Positions 19,518 to 24,500 of a DNA stretch of 24,500 nt are shown one piece after another; position 1 is the stretch's first letter; each line of letters opens with the position of its first letter. The translations under genes and the position numbers were made by a program. Source of the stretch: Chara braunii (taxonomy: Eukaryota > Streptophyta > Charophyceae > Charales > Characeae); assembly GCA_003427395.1 (NCBI GenBank), contig BFEA01000261.1:697026-721525 (forward strand). The letters run 5' to 3'. A model generated the notes under the pieces. That model was not told the origin of the DNA. It saw only the letters and a list, made by a program, of their open reading frames with translations, and did no database searches.

Positions 19518-20560
19518 TTATCCATGAATCTCAGCTATCTTTCCGTAGGCCAACCAAATTTTCCTGAACTTTGATACCAGCTCTTGCTGCTTCTGCAGGT
19601 CCTGCTGGATCTGGAGTTTGACTTTCTTCCCTTGGCATCGGATCTTAGTCTCCATCAGAAGTCGCTTTGTTGCCCATATCTGTTCACTCGGGTTGCTGGA
19701 CTTGTCGATGGTTCTGCTGCACCTCTCCTTCCAAATGACCCAAAGCACCTTCCTGATTATCCTGAACCAGATGCGTTCAGATTTGTTAAATTGAGCAGGG
19801 ATGTTAGTCCATAGGAGTAATTGGATCGGGTGTTCGGGAAGGGAGGAGGGGAAGAGGCGGTCCCAAAGTACTGAGGCTCTCACCCCTAAGTCAGTAGTGA
19901 ATTTGCAGGTTATGAGACAGTGTATTCAATCCTCCTGTTCGTTGTCTGAGCAGAACAAACATTGTTCTGAACTATTTGGCTCACTACTCTTTCTATGGAC
20001 GTGTAGTCAAGAGTTCACTGGGAGGGCATTGTATGTAATCAGCCATTCAAGGCTTTTGATTTTAACTAGGTGTATTGATTTGTATTTCCCAAAGGGCAAC
20101 TTGGAGATTGGTTCCATTCTCTATCCTAGCAATTCGGTCCATCTTTCTTTGATTACAGGCTCCGGGTCCTTTGTTTTCAGTAGCAACCTGTACCCCATTT
20201 TGAGTTATGTGCCTGGGGGTCTTGCAGATTTTGTTACTACCTGAGGTCCAGGCCCATTCATCTGGGTCGAATTCTAGATCTTGAATTGCTGTGTCTATTT
20301 GGAATATAGTCTTCGGCCAGATGCCCAGTACCCTTATTTTTCGAAGCGTATATGAGCTCAGGGTCTCTTCTTGTGGATCAATATTGCGGATGGACAGGGT
20401 TTTGGGGTTGGTCCAATCTATTGGGAACGAGGTGGAGACTCCTGCAAAGTCTGATGTAGGAGATCTGCGGTAGAATTGATAGGATCTTTGTGGTATCGTT
20501 TCCTGGGCCAGTATTCCCCACTCCCCTGGTTTCCAAGAGTAGTCCTCTACGATAGTGCTT
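19518..20560 (-). pseudogene. LINE copy D ORF2, C-terminal part
   Basis: From the 5' side: YSWKPGEWGILAQE (near 20540), LRKIRVLGIWPKTIFQIDTA (near 20340), and FDPDEWAW (near 20265). A zf-RVT knuckle follows near 19960 (CLFC...HCLITC), then NIPAQFNKSERIWFRIIRK (19518-19883) and the C-terminus at 19518. The order and spacing match copy B closely, so B and D are the same subfamily. One stop interrupts the knuckle (near 19930), and at least one further frame change lies between 20230 and 20000. No RT core is present. Confidence 0.8.
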
Positions 20561-20599
20561 GTCGCACGCTTGGCGTCTTATCTTCGAGACGACCAGTTG

Positions 20600-20690
20600 G
20601 TAAAGCAAGTGCGTGGTAGCTCTGTGGACAGAGCTCCGGTGTTGCAACTGGGAGGTTGGGGGTTCGACGTTGTCAGCCCGCAATTTCCTC
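20600..20690 (+). mobile_element. tRNA-like SINE head
   Basis: The + strand has a box A-like GGTAGCTCTGTGGACAGAGC and, about 40 bases on, GGTTGGGGGTTCGACG, a box B-like T-arm. The anticodon stem does not close properly, so I do not call a tRNA gene. It abuts the 5' border of LINE D. Confidence 0.45.
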
Positions 20691-20764
20691 CGAGAACAAT
20701 TGGTTGGTGTAGATTGCAACCCACGTACTTGCCCCGAGCCTGGCATAGCACCTTTACAGACTAA

Positions 20765-20835
20765 TGACCTCAACAGCTCAGTACAGCTCTGATATCGTAA
20801 CTTGGAGGTCCCGGGTTCAACTCCAAACCACAACA
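20765..20835 (+). mobile_element. tRNA-like SINE head before the 153-bp repeats
   Basis: CAACAGCTCAGTACAGC (box A-like) is followed by GGTCCCGGGTTCAACTCC (strong box B) with tRNA-like spacing. It leads directly into the tandem array, and so may be the Pol III head of the same composite element. Confidence 0.45.
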
Positions 20836-20840
20836 CATAA

Positions 20841-21162
20841 CTCATAGCTGATAACCGATGGGGGGGGGTGTAGCGGGGGATGGGCTGGAGGTTTTCCCTG
20901 GCAGAAATCGTCCCTGTGGCGAACTGGTGCGACGGTTCTGGACCGATAACCCTGCCCCCTGGATATGACAAACACATAACACATAACACATAACTCATAG
21001 CTGATAACCGATGGGGGGGGGTGTAGCGGGGGATGGGCTGGAGGTTTTCCCTGGCAGAAATCGTCCCTGTGGCGAACTGGTGCGACGGTTCTGGACCGAT
21101 AACCCTGCCCCCTGGATATGACAAACACATAACACATAACACATAACTCATAGCTGATAATC
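20841..21162 (+). repeat. Tandem repeat, 153-bp unit
   Basis: Units start with CTCATAGCTGATAACCGATG at 20841, 20994 and (partial) 21147. The two full copies look identical, including a run of G, and each ends in short repeats of the 8-mer AACACATA. Inside each unit, GGCGAACTGGTGCGACGG resembles a D-arm with tRNA-like continuation. Identity of the units implies recent duplication. Long open frames across this array are repeat products. Confidence 0.9.
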
Positions 21163-22921
21163 GAGGTGCGCCGCAACTATGGTGTGTATGCATCCCATGC
21201 TCAAGTACGCAGGCGTGGTGGGCCTTGCACCTTTCCTAACACGACAATGAAATGGCTGTTTCATCAAAACATTACATCGATTAACACATGACAATCATGT
21301 AAAATTTCACCTATATTTTGATAAAAGAGTATACGGTAAGGCTGTTTCAATTTTGGATATAAACATCTGGGCGGGAAAGGGATTGTTCCAGTGACAGTCT
21401 GCAACACACACACATACACATGAGTTGATGACAGTCCTACAAAACAGTCTGGCACCGTCATGCTCTTTCTGTGAAGGTGTGTGTAGCGAACACACAGACA
21501 TACACACACACAAGCATACTTTTCGTGAGCTTTTTCTTCGTTGTTCATTCTAAATATGTTCTTCATGTTGTCCTCTGTGTGTCTGCTCTATTCCTCTTGC
21601 TGTGTTCTCCTCGATCTGCAAGTGCAATGAGAAGAGATGTGTTGTTTATTAGAAGTGCCCATAACACTATTACGGGGGGTTCTTCTGCATCTGGAATGCG
21701 TGTCTGCCTATGTTCTCCGGTGATGGAAGCTGTTCACCAAAGTGACTCCATGACTCTTGATGGTGGTTTGAACCTACAGTCTGTACAGTTCTACTTGTCG
21801 CGTAAGTGGTAGTCGTCTCTGGTCCGCGGTGCAAGTGTGGATTGTCCTTGATGCTGCCATTCTGCTTGCTGGCATGTCCGGTTGCTTTGTGTTGCCTTGC
21901 TTCCCTGCTGCTTGGGCTTTCTGCTTGTCTGCTCCCTTGATGCGGTTGTTGCTTGCGTTGTTGAGACTTGCTTGGTTGTCTTGCTGCGTGCCGCCCCCTT
22001 GCCCACCTCCCTCATGGCCCTTGGCCTTGCTGCGGGTGTTGTCCCTTGCCTGGGGATCAAATCAAACTTCAAAGTAAGTTATGACTGAAAACATCACTAT
22101 GGGGATTCTCCAGAGTGTCGATGATTCAGCCTCCTGATGAATCGGCGAGAGTCTGATGAAACAGTTTGTCATTACTGTTTTTTTTCAGAAGTCTTTGTGA
22201 AACAGTACGAGTAGGAAAATCGTCAAATGGGGTACACTCAAGTTTTGCACCCTGCCACCAGGGCCCTCTCTGGCTGGTAGGCCGCATGATATCCAGATGG
22301 TTCACGAGGCAATCACCGGCAAATTTGTTGCTAGCTCTGTGAAAAGTGTGCTTTGTTGATCTTTGAACTTTGTTCTGTTTGGTGGCCCTGTTGTCACAAT
22401 TCTTGCCGGAGTGGGGATGTTTGAGGTCGAAAGGTTGTGCTGGTATGCTAAAAAATTCAAACCACAAATACTTCATAGTACTCTTGTCTTTCAGTTGAGA
22501 AGATCATACCAATGGTTTGATTTCATTGGTTGTCCCAGCTTACCTTCCCTTGTTAGGGGTGCAAGGGTTGAGGGTAAGTGCCATCAGGGTAATAGTGTAT
22601 TGATTGGACAGGGAGGGGTATTGCAGAAATGCAGGCTCTGCCCAGTCAGGCTAAGTGGGACATGAAAGAATTGTTGGGAGGATTCCAAGCGTTCTGACAG
22701 TGCCTTCGTGTCAGCAGGATTGAGGAAGGGCACAGCGGCAACAGAGATCATTGGTGGCTCTGTTGTGATAAGCCTTGCCGGAGTGGGGCGGGTAGTGGAA
22801 GAAGGGTGGGTTTGTTTCAGTATGGTTCCTCAACGTCCTCATCAACTCTCAAACATCTCCCAAACAAGGATGTAGGGGAGAGTGGTGGGGCAATGATGTT
22901 TGGAGACCCGTATTTGTGCCA
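21163..22921. other. No gene recognised; some splice-like signals
   Basis: There are CA-rich stretches at 21405-21420 and 21480-21510. A 79-base segment (22495-22573) is flanked by CTTGTCTTTCAG and GAGG|GTAAGT and is open in one frame, but the peptide is not recognised. A sequence around 22381-22418 (GGTGGCCCTGTTGT...TTGCCGGAGTGGGG) recurs at 22754-22790. Nothing here can be called a gene with confidence. Confidence 0.4.
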
Positions 22922-23006
22922 ATAGCTCATTCGGTGCTTCGCTGACGTTGCTGAAACGGTTTTCACCTTTGCATAGGCATATGCAGATCCCGGGGTTTGA
23001 TCCCCA
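22922..23006 (+). mobile_element. tRNA-like SINE head (Glu-like)
   Basis: ATAGCTCATTCGGTGCTTCG matches box A. GGTTTTCACC resembles a tRNA-Glu anticodon arm, and GGGGTTTGATCCCC is a closed T-arm/box B. The boxes are about 70 bases apart, longer than in a normal class I tRNA, which argues for a degenerate SINE. Confidence 0.45.
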
Positions 23007-23034
23007 GACCTTACCTCACCCATGTATAGTATCG

Positions 23035-23150
23035 AGTTGACCCTTGAGTGCTTGAACCCGTGACCTGTGTCTTATGAGTTGTTGTTTGTCTGTCGTAGGA
23101 CTGTGTGGACATAGGGATTCGATCTGTAGACCTGTCGAGTAGAGGTCTTA
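23035..23150 (-). mobile_element. Two tRNA T-arm-like motifs, minus strand
   Basis: On the minus strand CTCATAAGACACAGGTCACG leads into GGGTTCAAGC (23045-23080), resembling a tRNA-Met anticodon and T-arm. CAGATCGAATCCC lies near 23115-23130. Box A partners are not convincing, so these are fragments at best. Confidence 0.35.
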
Positions 23151-23163
23151 GAGAGTTCCAGAA

Positions 23164-23256
23164 GTCGTAGCTGTAGATGTCCCGAAGGGTCAAAGTCGTA
23201 GCTGCTACAGCCCTGAAGGGTCAAGGTCGTAGCTGCTACAGTACTGAAAGGCCAAG
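23164..23256 (+). repeat. Tandem repeat, 31-bp unit x3
   Basis: GTCGTAGCTG starts each unit at 23164, 23195 and 23226. Units two and three are nearly identical and the first is more diverged. Confidence 0.85.
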
Positions 23257-23510
23257 TCCACGGTCTTCCGGATGGTCCGGAAGTGGCCTTTCGAGTTTTC
23301 CTCTCACGTTTTCCACAGGAGGCCAGAGGCAAGTGGGCAAGTGGTGCGTCCAACTTCGCTTAGTCAGCGGTACCCAGTCCCAGTCTCACTTTGCACAGTC
23401 AGCAAGTACCAAGGGGGACTGTGTGCACCATGGGGCCGGTGGAAAGAGGCAGACCAACGAGTTACAGAAGTATAAATCAAGAGGCAGCGCACAGCCATTC
23501 ATTCATTCCT

Positions 23511-23550
23511 GCGGAAGCCATGCGGAAGCCATGCGGAAGCCATGCGGAAG
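23511..23550 (+). repeat. Tandem repeat, 11-bp unit
   Basis: Three perfect copies of GCGGAAGCCAT, then a partial fourth. Because 11 is not a multiple of three, the reading frame cycles through it, which argues against coding use. Confidence 0.9.
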
Positions 23551-23970
23551 CGCTGCCACGGTGACTTGTGCGAGGTGGTCTGCAGAGGAGCCTGAAGTCG
23601 AAGTGGGCTGAAGGAGTTAGCGCAGCCATAGCTGCTTGTAGGGTAGTGTTAGTGGCGGCCATAGCTGCCATAGCTGTTAGTGTAGTGTGTGTACAGTGTG
23701 TGTGCGTGGGGTATCCAGGGTGATCCGGAGTTGAAGTGTGAAGCGAACAGTGGTGTTGGACACAGTGACAAGAGTTGCGATGTGTGGGTGCTGATGCACC
23801 ATAGCCTGTTGAAGCGAGCTTACATCTGAACTGTGTCTTGGTTTCCATATCTTTGAGCTTTGAGTTGGGCGCTATGCGCCAGTGTGATTCACCAGCTGTT
23901 TGTATGCATGTGAAGTGACGAAGTATGCGAGTCTGATTGCATTGCAACTTTCAGTAGTCCATGAATGGCC

Positions 23971-24205
23971 GATGCCAGAACCACGCTGGCCGGTTCTGGG
24001 GTGAGGTGGCGATGCCCCGTAACCCACTGCTAAGACGGGGGCGTGAGGCCTGGTGGAGAGATCTGGGGATTTGCCTTGGAGGGGTATGTCCAGTGGCCAG
24101 AAGAGGGTTGATGCCAAAATGACGCTTGTGGGAGCTGGGGCATGGTCGTGCGGCCCTGTAACCTGTGCTTGTTGGGTGCGGGAGGCCCGCTAGAGAGATC
24201 TGGGA
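23971..24205 (+). repeat. Imperfect direct repeat, about 139-bp spacing
   Basis: GATGCC starts the two copies at 23971 and 24110. They share CTGGGG, CCCYGTAACC, GYGNGAGGCC and AGAGATCTGGG in the same order. The divergence is clearly higher than in the 153-bp array, so this duplication is older. Confidence 0.7.
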
Positions 24206-24390
24206 AAGGAGTGATGTTGGCGGAGTTTCTTCTGGGTTTGTTGGGTATCGATTGGGTTTCCCTTTAGTAGATTCCTGATCATTCCTCTCTCTTAGCCTTA
24301 ATTTGCAGAACGTGCCTAGGAGGCTAGGAGAATTTCAAAAGCTTAGAAAAAGTTCAGCAGCTTTTTACAAATATTTCTGCGATTTTCAGC

Positions 24391-24500
24391 AGCCGAAGCT
24401 GGGTAAGGGCCCTGGTATCTTTAATTGTTCTGCATTCTATATAAGGGAGCCGGAGTCGGGTAATGGCCCCGGTAATTGTCTATATTGTGTATCTGGGATA
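24391..24500 (+). repeat. Direct repeat, 57-bp spacing, with a TATA-like word
   Basis: AGCCGAAGCTGGGTAAGGGC at 24391 is repeated as AGCCGGAGTCGGGTAATGGC at 24448; CCYGGTA and a TTGTYTAT-like continuation are also shared. TCTATATAAGGGAG lies between the cores. It could serve as a TATA box, but no transcript evidence exists in the window, and the second copy runs to the window edge. Confidence 0.6.

Larger units (their letters stand above)
19130..20565 (-). mobile_element. LINE copy D, 5'-truncated, next to the host exon
   Basis: The tail is T19 (19130-19148), followed by AACAGGTC and the shared 3' UTR with both hairpins. Coding sequence begins near 19518. The right border is uncertain (about 20555-20580), where similarity to ORF2 stops and a tRNA-like repeat starts. 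It is an insertion truncated after the reverse transcriptase, on the opposite strand to the host exon and only 43 bases from its 3' end. No clear target duplication was found. Confidence 0.85.

Noticed and set aside
20378-21193. 271-codon minus-strand frame
   Set aside because: It runs through the identical 153-bp units, translating each into the same peptide, then into a wrong frame of LINE D.
22126-22476. 116-codon minus-strand frame and the overlapping + frames
   Set aside because: No recognisable domain; a + strand acceptor-like site in the same segment gives an equally unrecognised peptide. Kept as unannotated.
20841-23550. CRISPR array
   Set aside because: The repeats are contiguous tandem units without unique spacers, in eukaryotic DNA.
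2480-23670. Long inverted repeat between 2480-2660 and 23622-23670
   Set aside because: Only the short word CAGCTATGGC and its reverse complement recur; the flanks do not align.

Overview
This window is eukaryotic nuclear DNA made almost entirely of transposable elements and simple repeats. The only host coding sequence I can support is one short exon. It lies on the + strand at 19015-19087, between a strong splice acceptor and a GT donor, and encodes 24 residues including LLKLGFRVRAGVRS. I recognise this as the start of the NAD(P)-binding Rossmann fold of TIC62-type chloroplast envelope proteins. Together with L1-type LINEs carrying an APE endonuclease, a reverse transcriptase and a C-terminal zf-RVT knuckle, this suggests a photosynthetic streptophyte with large, repeat-filled introns. 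A charophyte alga such as Chara fits, but naming the organism is inference.

Layout. 1-3300: microsatellites, an LTR-like repeat, a SINE-body fragment and unannotated sequence. 3307-3660: a 5'-truncated LINE (copy A) with a 17-bp target-site duplication and homopolymers at both ends. 3900-5440: tRNA-derived SINE-like pieces on the minus strand, a 130-bp fold-back hairpin, and a second LTR-like copy. 5440-6770: (AAT)n, (CCT)n and gene-poor sequence. 6770-17640: a nest of LINEs, all on the minus strand. It contains a fragment F, an old element E in three pieces (about 7500-8346, 10719-12556 and 17326-17640), and two younger insertions inside E: copy B (8347-10718) and the nearly complete-ORF2 copy C (12557-17325). 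17641-19014: no gene recognised. 19015-19087: the host exon. 19130 to about 20565: LINE copy D, starting only 43 bp after the exon. 20580-24500: tRNA-like SINE heads and five separate tandem or direct duplications with periods of 153, 31, 11, 139 and 57 bp.

Copies A, B, C and D share a 3' end (a GGACCTGTT-type terminus on the element strand, then poly-A) with two small hairpins whose stems show compensatory base changes. All six LINE copies lie antisense to the host exon. None is intact. B, C and D carry a handful of frameshifts and stops; E and F are far more decayed, and E has lost the catalytic aspartates of its reverse transcriptase. There is no operon-like or prokaryotic organisation, no confident functional tRNA or rRNA gene, and no CRISPR array.
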